DNA from: Phialocephala subalpina
Taxonomy: Eukaryota; Ascomycota; Leotiomycetes; Helotiales; Mollisiaceae
Direction of reading: 5' to 3'
Assembly (NCBI GenBank): GCA_900073065.1
Contig: FJOG01000039.1
Location: 147,964-211,963, forward strand
Length of the DNA: 64,000 bases
Shown here one piece after another: positions 10,522 to 21,798 of the stretch; within the stretch, counting starts at the first letter, position 1, and each line of letters starts with the position of its first letter. The position numbers were made by a program, and so were the translations under genes. The notes under the pieces were generated by a model, which had not been told where the DNA came from, searched no databases, and saw only the letters and a list, made by a program, of their open reading frames with translations.

Positions 10522-13500
10522 TCAGCGCCGAGTGACAACTCCAGTGAAGTTTTGTCGGCACATAGGGCAAGTGTTGTTGTTGCTGGTTTTAAACCACTTG
10601 GCGATACATTTCGTGTGGAAAGAGTTCTTGCAGGTAGCGCACTTCTTCTCAGGAACCTTCATATCCTCGCTAATGATCGAGTAGCAAATGGAACATTGCT
10701 CATGGCCTTCCATATATTGACCGATGTTCTTTCTGAACATGTCGATCGCATCGATGAGATTCCCATCTCCAAATTGAAGATAGCCTCTGATGGCCTTGAT
10801 GACAGCCTGCCAATTCTTTTCGGGGACCGCTACTCGATTGACGGAGGTGACTTCAACGGGCTGGATCGGGTATTGTGCTGGGAAGCTAAGAGCGATGCTA
10901 CACATTTGATCGTCAATCTCGTAGCTGACGAAAATTGTATTGCCACGTAGTGCTGGGAGTCGAACGATAAGTTGTTGCCCATCTTCGTATTCCTTGACTT
11001 CGCCAACTCCTCGCCAAGAGCCGACTTCGTCGATAGTGTCACGGACTACTAAGGTGGTGAAATTCTGCTCGGTCCAGTCGCCAAGAAACATTTTGCCAGC
11101 TCTCGTATAGTTGATATGCCATTGTCTAACCAAGTTCGGTGTGAATCTCAGCGCATCATGGTAGACGGAGGCTGTCAGCCATGCTACGCTGCGAGATAGC
11201 CCGTGACTTAGGTCCCAAGCGTCGAAAGCTCCAATGCCAGATGGGTCAAGGTGAAAGTTGGTAAGCGGTCGGAGCTTGCCACTAGGGCCGGCGAATAAGA
11301 ACATGATGAACTCAAGAAGAACGTCCAATTGGCCAAGCTCCTTCAACTGCTCTTGTAATTGCACTCGGGCTTGGAATGGACACCATGCAATGATCGAGAA
11401 TATCAATTCCCAAGCTAAAAGTACTCCTCGTCGAGCGGTATGGAACTGGTCTTCATCGCTGGGATTGGCGTGGGGGTCAGAGCTCCCGAGACGCGGTAGC
11501 ATGGATTCCGAATCCAGAAGCAAGGACAGAAGCTCAGCAGGGAATTCGGCATCTGTGCAAAGTTAGACCAGAAATAAGGTTTTGAGGAAGGGTAACTCAC
11601 GTTGGTTGTTGACTGCGAAGTTAATAGTGATATCATCAGTTATCTGATTCAGACCCTTCATTATAACTTCGAAGGCTGTGGCCTGGACGGCAGGATACAG
11701 TGACGCAAGCATTGGGTAGATCACTTCCAGGTCAATATCCTTGATGGGAATCTTCAGAATTTCTGGATTAAGGTACTCGTCGAAATGCTTTAGACTTGGT
11801 TCGTCCACATTGCGAGGAAGTATGAAGAGTCTCAGCAAGCTTTTGTCCAGAGATTTCTGGAGCATGAAGAAGGCTTCCTTCACATCATCGGTAGCATCTA
11901 CAGCCTCCTTCAATTTGATCAATGTCGAATACATTCTGATCGAACTCGATGTGAAGACAAACATGTCTTGCTTGGAGGGATTAGCATCTTCGGGAGTCGG
12001 TAATACCTGAAGGTCCCAAGGTCGTAAACAAAGGCGGGTTAGTGTCAGCTGCCAATGCTCACCAGCCGAGAATTTAATCGCGGGCAGCAGTTTGGTTAAG
12101 GCTCTGCAGGACTCAGAGGCAAGACCACAGCCCAGATCAGAAAGATCTCCACCATCGAACCAAGAAAGGATTTTCTTTACTGACATGGCAATCCGTGCAG
12201 TATGGGGTGGTAACGATTCCTCGCGATACACCCCCAGGCAACCGTTGAGCAAGGTCATCGTGAGCAATGTTTCCTTTGTCTGGGACTCGCTTAAAGGGCC
12301 GCTATCAGTTCCATAGACAACTGCAAGTAGATGATTGCAAAACCACTTCACCAGTTCGCTAGATTGCAAGCGTGGTCCGAATCCAGTCAATATTGCGAGG
12401 GTGGTGAATGGTCGATTTGGCTGTTTGACAAGCAAATCCTGTGTCTTCAACCATTCTTCGCTGCATCGAAACTTGGTTCCGTTAACTCCCACGATCTTGT
12501 TGAAAAGACTGCTGAGCGCTAGGCCGCTGTAATAGCCCAAAAAGTTGCTGTGGCTTGATTGCTGCATCATCGTCTTTACTAGGCTCTCGAGCACAGGGCT
12601 ATCGTCGGAAAGAGAAGCCTCGTGCCCACTGCCACTGCCTTGTCTCCAGTAGTCCGAATGAGAAATGGCCGTGAGAAGGAGCTCCTGGAGCTGGGCCTCG
12701 AAACCTTCTATGTGGTTGCATGAAGTTTGGTACAACTTTGGTGAGCCAGCGTAGCGTTGTACACCTACCAGCTGCTGCGTGAGACATAGGAAGAATAGGA
12801 TTTCGCTAACTTGCTTGCTTGGAAGGTGCGGCATGACGGTCTGCATGACCTCGCAGGTGTAGAGTGCCATTCTCAATGGAATGGAGTGTCCATCGTTATC
12901 TTTGAGCAGGATCTGTGGAGTTGGAGGAATATCATTGACCAAGAAAAGTGCGCCGGCAAATGGCTCACGAGCACAAAGTCGAACAGCGGGCTCTTGCTTG
13001 TAGAAGGGCATAAATGCCTCGTCCCACTCGTCGAGGGTAGGAAACAAAGCAGCCTTCAGGTCGCGACCTCCACCTTCGCCGATATTTGCATAGACATTCC
13101 GAGCCAAATTCACTAAAGTGGAAACACTAAGAATGTGTTAGCACATCCAAGAACGAGGAGATTTGTAATACGTACCTTAAGGGTGCGTCGAGGATAGACT
13201 TCAGCTGATTTTGGATAATCTGAATCAAAGGGTTTGATAATGGACCATTGGAGGTGCTAGCGTCGGACAACACTTTGGTAAGGTGTATGATGGTGGATCT
13301 CTGGGCAGCATCTTGCAAGTCAGACTCTGCTTCGTTGAGCTCCATCAACCGTGTGAGTAGGGAGAGCCGGCGATCGTCGGACGATATCAGAAGACGGATG
13401 TCTTTTTGAGACAGAGAACTCAAGGCTCTCAGTCCTCTCTCAGTCTCATCATAGCGGGGCGAGATAAGGGCATTAGCGATGATATCTGTAATTTGTGATG

Positions 13501-15708
13501 CTGCTTCACCAGAAATCGATTTGGAGCCAGCTGCCGCATCAAATACCGACCAGGAAGGATCGTCGTTCGAGACGACGGCATCGTATGTGCGGTTACGGAC
13601 AAAGACTTGGAGGTCCTGGTCCATTTCTGCTAATTGAGAGCCATCAGTTCTCAGGAGCATCGAGGCAACTAACGAGCACTGGAGATCCTTGGAAGGAAGT
13701 GCTAAAACCTTTTTGAGTGTATTACTCCAGATTGTTGCGGCTCTATCTGCGTGGGTATCGGGCCCGACTGCTTTAACATAGGTTGGTTGTGGTTGAGGAC
13801 AAGCCTTCAGCGCTTTGAGTGCGTTGAGGAGGTACTCGCCAGATGGCGTATCAATGAGCCCAAACAAGTGTGCTTCGAGGAAGTCTGCCAAGTAGTCCAA
13901 AATGCTGCGAAAATTCTTTGTGAAGAAGGGACCCATTCGCAAGCAAGCCAACATGCCCGCAGCAGCTCCATAAGGCTTTCCTTGACGACCAGTGAGGGCC
14001 TCAGCACAAGCATCCATCAATTTCTGTGTAATAGACATCAACGCATCAGCCTCTGGGAATGGGCTTCGAAGATATCTGAGATCGTTGTCGACCCAGACCC
14101 ACTCCAGCAACGAGAACCAACGTGTAAATCCCAGCGATATGCTGTCTTGGACCTTGTATCCCTGAGCGCCGACTGTTACAGGGCCAAGTAGGCGGTCGGC
14201 CAATTGTTCTGCGCATAATTTCAGTTCCTCTTTCAGAGCAATCTGAATTTGATCGCTAGCCTCTTCGGAAGTATGCACCTGTTTCAAAGTCGAACAGACC
14301 TTCAAAGTTTCTCTGATGTTGTCCGCATTCGCGACTGACCATGCCATTTGTCTAGGATCGTTGACGATAAAGCTCTTAATAGCGGGAAAGACAGCGTCTT
14401 GCATCAGCTTAAGCTGCGATTCTACAGCGTCAGACAATCGCGTCTTAGCAAAGGAGCTAACAATTGTGATATATGCGCTCCAAGCCGTTGGAAGGTTGGG
14501 CTTCGGTTCGTCTCTGTGGTTCATGCCAGCTCGCAAAGCCGACATTACTTCCAGCATAGTGGTCACATTGGATGGGAAGACATCCTCTGGAATAACCAGG
14601 ATCAAGGTCGCTAGGGAGTTCCAATACTCAGCTGGTCCTCGTTGTGATCCCTTCTCGATGAAGGTTCGAAGGCGTGCCAGTGGGTTCTTCTTTGGCTTGC
14701 TTGGGATCCATACCTCAGGAAACTTTGTCGTGAGAGCCTTTAGAGTCTCGACAAGGTCGTATGTAGAACCGAGCTGGGCACTTACCAATGCGTCCGAGAT
14801 CAACGCATGACCGATCACCTTCAGGTTGGCTTTGACTGAAGATGGTTGTCGAAAGATGTAGACATTGATGAGCTGCAGGGTACTTCGCCGCAAGTGCATG
14901 TCTTCACTTGACGCAAACCCCAAAAGCTCCTCATTGCGGAGCAAGGTCTCGTACTTATCCCTATACTTCTTAATATCCTCCTCCGTCAGCGTTTTCAGGA
15001 GAAAGGTGACCATGTCCAGGCTGTTGCCGATCAGACGGAAATAAATTGCCTTAAGGTCGTCGGCGCTCATCGTGCGCTCATCGCTCAGCGTACTGGGTGT
15101 CTCGTCAAGGCCTTCTTGAACGTATGCTAACATAGTTGGCTGCGACTTCTTGAGAAGTGCATTCCTCTTCTCGATGGTATTCAGCAAAGAGTCAAGTCCA
15201 TCTTGCGCGGCTCTCGAAACACCCTTATCACTGTCGAATGTTCCCGCCAGCCATGTTGGAGTCATTTGTGGAATGTAGGGTTGGATTCGTGATTTGGCTG
15301 AATCTAAGATAGCATGTTGGATCAGATGTGCGAGTTCTCGTACACGTCTCGAGTTGTTTATTGACAATCTAGGGTACAATTCGGACTAGAGGTATAATCA
15401 GAATGATAGTATGTCTTGTGCAGCGTATTTGAACATACCCACGCTTTGATAACCGCATCCTCAATCCCGCCCTTCTCTTCCGGTTGTGCCTTAACAAAGC
15501 TGAGGACATCGTCTAGTGCCCTTGCCAAAGTGGTATCATTCTTCTTGGATAGACTCTTGAATGAGACTATGAGGTTGGAGTCGGAGATCTGGTTGAGGTC
15601 GGGTGGTGGGTTGGAGAATGACAGTCGCGAGGTCGAGCTTGCTGCGCCGAAGCCTCTGCCGCCGGTAAATCGACTCTTGGTTGATGGGTTACGACCGAAG
15701 CCTGCCAT
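10522..15708 (-). CDS. LTN1: E3 ubiquitin ligase listerin (ribosome quality control)
   Basis: Listerin (Ltn1/Rkr1) binds stalled 60S subunits in the RQC complex and ubiquitylates the nascent chain. Four exons, 15708-15439, 15385-13176, 13126-11601 and 11552-10522, give about 1678 aa, the usual fungal size. The introns are 53, 49 and 48 nt with GTATGT, GTACGT and GTGAGT donors, and every junction keeps frame (KAW-SELYPRLSI; PLR/S-VSTLVNLARN; NNQ-H-AEFPAELL). The N-terminal conserved region, the long HEAT-like helical middle and the C-terminal RING are present. RING cysteines and histidine are seen in CSICYSII, CATCKNSFHTKC and CPMCRQNF within the last 60 residues. MAGFGRNPSTKSRF was chosen as start because upstream residues are low-complexity. 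The gene appears intact. Confidence 0.94.
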
Positions 15709-16275
15709 ACTGTGGGATGGAAGGGCGTCCGGTAACGACGGGGCAAGTAGGGGTTGCGGCTTTGGAGGGCCTCGCGCACACCCCACCGTCAACGATACGC
15801 AGGGACTCGCTGAAGAATAGAACACGGAAGTTCTTGCGCGCACGATCTTGAGAAGCAAGTGCCTGTGGTTCAAGACAATGACAAAAAAAGGAGTAGAAGT
15901 GGTAGTGTAGGGGGTGGGTGGTAGAGGAGTTGGTTGATGGTGAGAACTAGAGCTCGAGTGGGGAGTAAATTATTTACTTCTCAGCCTCGCCTCGCCTCAG
16001 CTCGAATTGGATGACGATATGCCCGAGAATGGTTTAGCGGTGCTAGCGTGACTTCAGAAGGCCGCAAATGGTGGCGCCGCTTGGACCGCCCTGAATGACC
16101 GAGGCACTCTAGATGAGGCGGCTCGGAATGCATCAGGACTGGGGCAATCAGACATCACTTTCTGGTAAGAGCATTGTAGATGCATGGCATGGGAGACGGC
16201 AGCTGCATAAAGGCCGGATGATTGCGGAGAAGGGTGCTACCCCGCATGTGATTGATGACCGAAGTGAAGCTCCAG
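15709..16275. other. Intergenic region upstream of listerin
   Basis: Holds the listerin promoter. A GAG/CTC-rich stretch (15950-16010) is seen, but no gene. The right end abuts the TA target site of the transposon. Confidence 0.4.
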
Positions 16276-16277
16276 TA

Positions 16278-16313
16278 CGGAAGGGGGTCGTAAGAAATCA
16301 GCGTCACCCCCCT
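16278..16313 (+). repeat. Left terminal inverted repeat of the transposon
   Basis: Begins CGGAAGGGGGTCGTAAGAAA directly after TA and matches the reverse complement of 17580-17615 at 35 of 36 positions. The only difference is C versus G at position 30. Confidence 0.95.
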
Positions 16314-16385
16314 GGATTCTGCCATGCCAAGCCGTCTCAAATAGGAATAGTATTAGCTACAAACAGTAAGATTCCTCCGCTGCTT

Positions 16386-17468
16386 TTACCAGTGAGTCTG
16401 TCCGCCCTTCCTAAATCTGACCTTCTCGAGCCTCTCTGGCATAGAGTCTATATACTTATTGAAGTGCTCTTCTGCAGAGATCTCATTCTCCCATATGTCC
16501 ATAATAGCATCCTTTAGCTGCTCAAGTGTCCAATTGCCATGAGGCCTTTTATTCCTAAGAAGCTGCTTTAAGACTCTCCAGACATTCTCAATTGGATTCA
16601 GATCTGGGGAAGAAGGGGGCCAATTGATGGAGGATATGTGGCATTCAACTCTGGCTTTATTGCAAAGGCCCCTATTCTTCTTTGTGTCCTTCTTTCCATG
16701 CACATTGCTTCCATCTTCTACGCAAAAGTACCCTAAACTATGCCGGTCCTTGAATATGTCCGCCAAAGCTCCTCGAAGGATCTGATCCTCATACTTCTTC
16801 TGGTTGAATCCTTTCCCTTCTCCCTCGGTAGATACAAACAGTATTTTGCTCTTAAAGTTGTATCCAATGGCTGCCCAACAATGCACCGATTTCCGTCCAG
16901 AATGGAATGTAAATTGAATACAATCGAGCCGTCTCCGTTCACCGCGCTTCCGCAAGATCTTTTGGCGCCTCCGTAGATTTGTGCTTGAAGTCATCTCATC
17001 ACAATATATGCCTTTCCTCCACCATTCCACCGGTTTATCCCAATGTTCGATAGAGAATGTCCATCTTTTTCGTTTGGCGATGTCGGAGAGGAAAGGTTTG
17101 GAATCAGGCATATGATGGTGATAGCCGTACCGTGCGAAGGCAGATAGGATTGTCTTGTCGTTCGCTTTAATGTTGTGAATGCGAGCAATCTCTTGTAGTG
17201 GAAGAGCCCTACGGTCGAAGTGCCCTGTGAACCATTCAATCATCTCCTCCACTTTCTCATTAGAAATGATTGGAGGACGTCCACACCTAGTTTTCCCAGT
17301 TCTCCGGTCCCCTGATTGAAGCCATCCTCTCGCTGTAGTCCTAGGCACTTTAGCTAAGTGTGCTGCCATAACTTGAGAATGCCCTTCTTCGAGATATGCG
17401 CGAAATCGAGCTCTGCGGGGTGTCTCATGCTCTCGCCGAGCTGTGAGTCTTTTAGGTGTGCAAGTCAT
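16386..17468 (-). CDS. Tc1/mariner-type transposase
   Basis: A 360-aa, intron-free frame. The N-terminal ~120 residues form the paired helix-turn-helix DNA-binding region (AAHLAKVPRTTARGWLQ, then a basic CGRPP linker like a GRPR box). The DDE catalytic core follows: first Asp in YCDEMTSS, second in YFCVEDGSNVHGKK, and the C-terminal box WPPSSPDLNPIENVW. The spacing between the second Asp and the Glu of PIENVW is 41 residues by count, longer than the 34 of classical Tc1. The protein cuts at the terminal repeats and reinserts at TA. No stop or frameshift is seen, so it may be active. Confidence 0.93.
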   Translation of the reverse strand: MTCTPKRLTARREHETPRRARFRAYLEEGHSQVMAAHLAKVPRTTARGWLQSGDRRTGKTRCGRPPIISNEKVEEMIEWFTGHFDRRALPLQEIARIHNIKANDKTILSAFARYGYHHHMPDSKPFLSDIAKRKRWTFSIEHWDKPVEWWRKGIYCDEMTSSTNLRRRQKILRKRGERRRLDCIQFTFHSGRKSVHCWAAIGYNFKSKILFVSTEGEGKGFNQKKYEDQILRGALADIFKDRHSLGYFCVEDGSNVHGKKDTKKNRGLCNKARVECHISSINWPPSSPDLNPIENVWRVLKQLLRNKRPHGNWTLEQLKDAIMDIWENEISAEEHFNKYIDSMPERLEKVRFRKGGQTHW

Positions 17469-17579
17469 GATGCTTAAAGAGTGATAATAAGAGGGTGAGA
17501 GAGTAAGTTAAGACAAAAAGTGGTGATAGTTGAGAGAAAGTGATGGAAGCGGCGAGAAGCTAGCCTCACCGCCTCGACA

Positions 17580-17615
17580 AGGGGGCTGACGCTGATTTCT
17601 TACGACCCCCTTCCG
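17580..17615 (-). repeat. Right terminal inverted repeat of the transposon
   Basis: Reverse-complement partner of the left repeat, followed by the TA duplication at 17616-17617. The 29 outermost bases are identical to the left end. Confidence 0.95.
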
Positions 17616-17617
17616 TA

Positions 17618-18318
17618 CCTTCGTACTTCGTACACCGCACCTCTCTCACTGCTGTATTGTACTCTTTTGCATTGTTTGTGCTGGATCTTCGAGTCTGCAT
17701 GACGAGACCTTCAAAGAAAGAGGACTCTCGTTTTCTCCGGCTTGCTCAAGCTTCACTCGGAACCATGACAGCTGGGTGTTGATCATCTACTTACTACTCA
17801 CTGCCTCACCACGATATCACTCCCACCCAAGCAACGACATCTGCGACTTTTGTCTTTGTAACCTGCTCTTAGTCTACTTGAAAGAGCTTCACTGCAATTC
17901 TGCTGCCGCCACCGTTCTCTTACAGTGCCTCTTCGACTAAATTGCACACACGACGACCGAGACGATCAATTCTCCTCAACTCGACCTGCACTACAAAGAG
18001 AATTTTGACGACTTCCGACCTCTTTCACAGTCCAAATCCCACACACACACGTTTTATCAACAAAGTCCTTACGTGGAAGTCGCTTGATTCCCCCGCTGTC
18101 AACACATCTGGCACTGTCGCCTACAGACTGCGGGCATCCACGTCTCCTCGAGCTACTGCGTCCTCCAGTCTGTATGATACGCCTGTGGAGTTTTCCAGTT
18201 TTGAACGATCATCTTACGTGACTGTGAACTTTCCGGTAGGTCATTGACGCCCCTTCCTCTGGATCATATACTAATGAGGGGTAGTACCTTGGATTATGCC
18301 ACGATAGCCCTCGCAACC
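17618..18318 (+). promoter_or_regulatory. Promoter and 5' UTR with a probable UTR intron
   Basis: The sequence is pyrimidine-rich and leads to the next start codon. A canonical intron is seen at 18236-18284 (GTAGGT donor, ATACTAAT branch, GGTAG acceptor) upstream of the chosen ATG. The ATG at 18274 lies inside it. The open frame at 17942-18247 has no ATG and is best read as leader. Confidence 0.55.
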
Positions 18319-21300
18319 ATGCTTTCATCGCAAGTCCTCTTGGTCTCGAAGACCTCAGTCCTGCCTACGAGCTCACGGGTTCTGCCAACCGTCATCTCTC
18401 GATCTGGAAGCTTGCCTCGACGCCCCCGGCCATACCAGCAAGTTCGAGCCTTCCGAATTGGTCTTTGGTCCTCATACCTCGATGCAAATTTTCAGAGGGA
18501 ATTTCGGCGACGCCAGCGGGTCGTGAAGCACAAATACATTGAGGCTCTCAATCGCAAGCTGTCATGGGATCGTCACTTTCCAATGCACCTGAGACACAAT
18601 GGCTTGAAGAGCTTCATGTGCAGCGCATGGCGCGGACAAGATTCTAGGCCTAGCGGACGATGGGTCAACATGGAAGATCTTAATTCAATGAAAGAGAGGC
18701 CTAAGGAGAACAACGAACGTTCGCGAGGTGTTGAAGATGAGAAGGAACAAAATCTGTACCGGTTGCTAGACAACCACCACAGATTCATCCGTGCAAAGGC
18801 TCGTATGTTCCCTGGTAGGAGCACTTGCTACTCAACATCTTGGACATCCCGGTCATCGCAAATGCCTGCTGCTACACCCACAGACGACATGTCAGCTTCC
18901 TCTACACTTTACGGATCTGAAGGCTTCCGCAAGCGCTTTCAGACTCGCGACAGCCTCTACGAAGATCAAACCGAATACGATATTGACCCTATCACCAATC
19001 GAAAGGTCCCGAAGAAACCCAGTGAGCCAGCGAATGAAGGAAACAAATCGTATGACATCCCAGTGAAGACTTTCAAAGGCTATCGATCACAATTCAAGAC
19101 TTTCGAGCCTCCCGAGACTCAGTCCGACAAGACCGAAACCCAACTAGAGCACACTGCAACAACTGACCATCCCAGTCAATACAACATATCGCCTCATACC
19201 CAGGAAGCTCCCGCTCCCGAAATTGAGAGTAAGGAGGTTGACCCTTTGGAGAAATACGATGAGAAGGTTGGCTTCAACTCTGGTCGTCAGTACAACACTG
19301 CTGAGATGGATATCGACTATTCCTGCCCTGTACAAAAAGGATTGAAGTCTTTCGATGACAAAATCTCAAATGAAGCAGCAGCCAATACTTCAACGGGAGA
19401 AATTTCTCCCAAACAAGGAGGCAACCACGATGGTCTTGAGACATTCGATAAAAAGGCTAAATACGAAGGACGGGAATACTTTGGTTCCGCATACGATGAG
19501 GTTGACCAAGTTGACCCTGTTCAGAAGGCCATCAGAACCTATCACTCTTCCAAGGGATTGAGACATTCGCGAGTTGTACACCCTAAAAAGGGAGATGAAG
19601 ACAAAGTCATACAAGCCAAGCGGGAATACGATCATTCCAATGCTCGAAGAGCATACTTGCGAGACCAGCAAGCAAACAGACTGCTGCAGTCTATCCAAAA
19701 TTATGAAGAGATCATGGCTGCAGAACGAGCTAAGGGTCAAGTCAGCGGAGTTTACGGACATGAGCAACTACACCCATTGCTGAAGGCAATTCGAGAATAT
19801 GAGGCATCTGAGCTGGATAAGAAGACCAATCCTTGTGAAGGAGCTGCGCAAGACCAATCAGACCCTGTACTTCGAGCTCTCCAAGAGTACAAGAGTCGTG
19901 TGTCACGAGTCGAGGCAAAAGACGGACGCACTGCTCTACATATCGAACAGGAAGCTGTTGATCCTCTTCTAAGTGCCATTGATGGATACGAGGCCTTCGT
20001 GCAAAGTGGTGGTCGGTGCGATGGGGAGCATGGAGATAAAGTCGAGGAATGTCTGAAGAAGTATGACGCTAAGGTCAACTTTTATCGAAAGCCGTATCAG
20101 GTCGACGAGAACAATTCAGGAGAAGGCGAATCAAGTTTCCAGAAGTATATTGTCAAGCCAAGTTTGGCGGATGCCACCATCGAGAGGCTCCATCGCTTGA
20201 GGGAATCATATTTCATGAAAGGCGGGGAACAAGCGACTACCCCCAAAAGCTGGGCACATCTTCCGCAAAAGATTCGCGACCTATTTGCCAAGGAGGCGAA
20301 GTCTGATAGCAAGAACGTTGAGGAGTTCACGAGCGACAGAGTCGGACGCCTGGAATTGAGTAGTGAGTCGAGGGAGACGGAAGAAGCCAAGATGGTGAGA
20401 CGAAGCGAGCTGGAGCAGGATTTTGCGGCCACGAAGGTTCCCGGCGTCTCATCTGAAGTCCTTGAAAGTGCTAGAAGACGAGCCCTCGAACTTAGATCTG
20501 AGCAAAACAAGCTCCGCAATGATGCTACCCATATCGAAGGCATTGTTGACGCAAAGCTTAAGAAGCTGGAGAATGAGCCGCAGCCAGAAAGTAAGTCGAA
20601 GAAGATGACTGGTAACTTCGTCCGCGATTTCCCTGAGGAGTTTGAGACTGCTTGGACAACTGCAGATGGTAGTTCTGGCAGTTTGACACGCAAAACCACA
20701 CCGGACCGAGAAATCGAAGCTGGTGTCCAACAGAACGAGCAAGCATATATTAGTGGCTTGGGTTCTCAGGAAGCATCCTCTCGTCGTCCAGATGTCGAGC
20801 GACTTGAGACGTCCTTGAACCGAACTGTGTCACGCGATGCTGCTAAGAAGAATACGCCGCAGACAAAAGTTAACCCTGCACGACAAGGCGAAGGAGACCC
20901 GTCTGCCTCAGTATTAGCATCTACACCTTCTAAGCAAGATGAGCCTCTGGATGTAGGAGCGAGCGCACATACCATCAAGCAGCAACTGCAAAAGGAGAAG
21001 AACACTCGAAAGGAACTCGACCGGGATCTGGTACGCGAGGTTCGCAGCATCTACGAGAGTACGTATGGAACTATCAGCGCCAGGCATAGGCAAGTCCCTA
21101 CTGTGTCCGAGGAGAAGACTGCTGTCAGGGAAGACACCCCGGCCCTGGATACTGCTGCGGAGACACAACCAGCAGTGTACAAGATTCTTGCATACGATCC
21201 TACAATGCAATCCATCAGCACTGCGGAAACTACCTCAATAGTCTCGGATGCTTCAGGTCCCTTGACTCCTGCGGAAGTGCTCCTTAGATTATCGAATCCT

Positions 21301-21798
21301 GCCAAATTCTTCCCGCACTTTGCACCACTTCAAAGGCAAGGATATGAGATCGTCTCTGGTAGCGGTGATGTTCTTGTATTCCGTAAGGTTCGTGAAGGCG
21401 CTCCGCCGGGAGTTGAGAAGACCTCTTCCACAACAGCTGAGGAGAAGGAGCCCGAAGAGCGCAAGAGTAGCCATGTCAATCCAATCGATGGCATGACTCG
21501 AGGTCCAATTGTTGCCACGGGTGACTTTGCCAGCCCTACTGGATTCGTCAACTATGATATTCCTCGAGGATCAGAGCCGCCTTTCAAATCCAACATTGAC
21601 GTTCGACGAGAGGAGCCTGTCTTCAGCGGAAAGAAGAACTGGGACGACGACGAGGGTAGCGGACGAAAGAAGCGTGGTGTTGGCAAGACTGTACTGATTG
21701 GCGCTGGCTGGCTTGGAGCTTGTTCATATGCCATTGGAGTCGTTGCTGATTACTTCAAAACTGGCGGTTCTGATGGTATGGGCCCGAAGGGATTCTAA
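18319..21798 (+). CDS. Large fungal repeat-containing protein, probably mitochondrial
   Basis: An uninterrupted 1159-aa frame. The start (MLSSQVLLVSKTSVLPTSSR) is followed by a basic, Ser-rich and acid-free stretch up to RPYQQVRAFRIGLWSSYLDA, which resembles a mitochondrial presequence. Residues about 300-600 carry two recurring motifs: DP(L/V)xxAIxxYE (nucleotides 19240, 19513, 19771, 19861, 19960) and YDxKVxFxxxxY (19252, 19435, 20056). Further on are charged helical segments and a conserved-looking block (SNPAKFFPHFAPLQRQGYEI). A basic RKKRGVGK run precedes a single C-terminal membrane helix (TVLIGAGWLGACSYAIGVVA). No enzyme domain is recognised; it resembles unassigned filamentous-fungal proteins. 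Membrane anchoring of a mitochondrial protein is an inference. Confidence 0.85.
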   Translation: MLSSQVLLVSKTSVLPTSSRVLPTVISRSGSLPRRPRPYQQVRAFRIGLWSSYLDANFQREFRRRQRVVKHKYIEALNRKLSWDRHFPMHLRHNGLKSFMCSAWRGQDSRPSGRWVNMEDLNSMKERPKENNERSRGVEDEKEQNLYRLLDNHHRFIRAKARMFPGRSTCYSTSWTSRSSQMPAATPTDDMSASSTLYGSEGFRKRFQTRDSLYEDQTEYDIDPITNRKVPKKPSEPANEGNKSYDIPVKTFKGYRSQFKTFEPPETQSDKTETQLEHTATTDHPSQYNISPHTQEAPAPEIESKEVDPLEKYDEKVGFNSGRQYNTAEMDIDYSCPVQKGLKSFDDKISNEAAANTSTGEISPKQGGNHDGLETFDKKAKYEGREYFGSAYDEVDQVDPVQKAIRTYHSSKGLRHSRVVHPKKGDEDKVIQAKREYDHSNARRAYLRDQQANRLLQSIQNYEEIMAAERAKGQVSGVYGHEQLHPLLKAIREYEASELDKKTNPCEGAAQDQSDPVLRALQEYKSRVSRVEAKDGRTALHIEQEAVDPLLSAIDGYEAFVQSGGRCDGEHGDKVEECLKKYDAKVNFYRKPYQVDENNSGEGESSFQKYIVKPSLADATIERLHRLRESYFMKGGEQATTPKSWAHLPQKIRDLFAKEAKSDSKNVEEFTSDRVGRLELSSESRETEEAKMVRRSELEQDFAATKVPGVSSEVLESARRRALELRSEQNKLRNDATHIEGIVDAKLKKLENEPQPESKSKKMTGNFVRDFPEEFETAWTTADGSSGSLTRKTTPDREIEAGVQQNEQAYISGLGSQEASSRRPDVERLETSLNRTVSRDAAKKNTPQTKVNPARQGEGDPSASVLASTPSKQDEPLDVGASAHTIKQQLQKEKNTRKELDRDLVREVRSIYESTYGTISARHRQVPTVSEEKTAVREDTPALDTAAETQPAVYKILAYDPTMQSISTAETTSIVSDASGPLTPAEVLLRLSNPAKFFPHFAPLQRQGYEIVSGSGDVLVFRKVREGAPPGVEKTSSTTAEEKEPEERKSSHVNPIDGMTRGPIVATGDFASPTGFVNYDIPRGSEPPFKSNIDVRREEPVFSGKKNWDDDEGSGRKKRGVGKTVLIGAGWLGACSYAIGVVADYFKTGGSDGMGPKGF

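Larger units (their letters stand above)
16278..17615 (-). mobile_element. Tc1/mariner-type DNA transposon, apparently intact
   Basis: A 1338-bp element is flanked by TA on both sides (16276-16277 and 17616-17617), the standard Tc1/mariner target duplication. The ends are 36-bp inverted repeats differing at one base, and one uninterrupted transposase frame lies between them. The empty site reconstructs as ...ctccag-TA-ccttcg.... Near-identical termini and an intact frame suggest a recent insertion. It sits about 570 bp upstream of listerin and 0.7 kb upstream of the next gene, in what was a shared divergent promoter region. Confidence 0.95.

Noticed and set aside
14650..14675. ggttcgaagg, similar to a tRNA B box
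   Set aside because: It lies within the listerin coding exon and no matching A box or acceptor stem is present.
17942..18247. 101-codon frame upstream of the repeat protein
   Set aside because: It has no ATG and ends inside a canonical intron at 18236-18284, so it is most likely 5' UTR.
20097..20699. 200-codon minus-strand frame inside the 1159-aa gene
   Set aside because: It is an antisense shadow, low-complexity Ser/Leu, of a strongly supported coding region.
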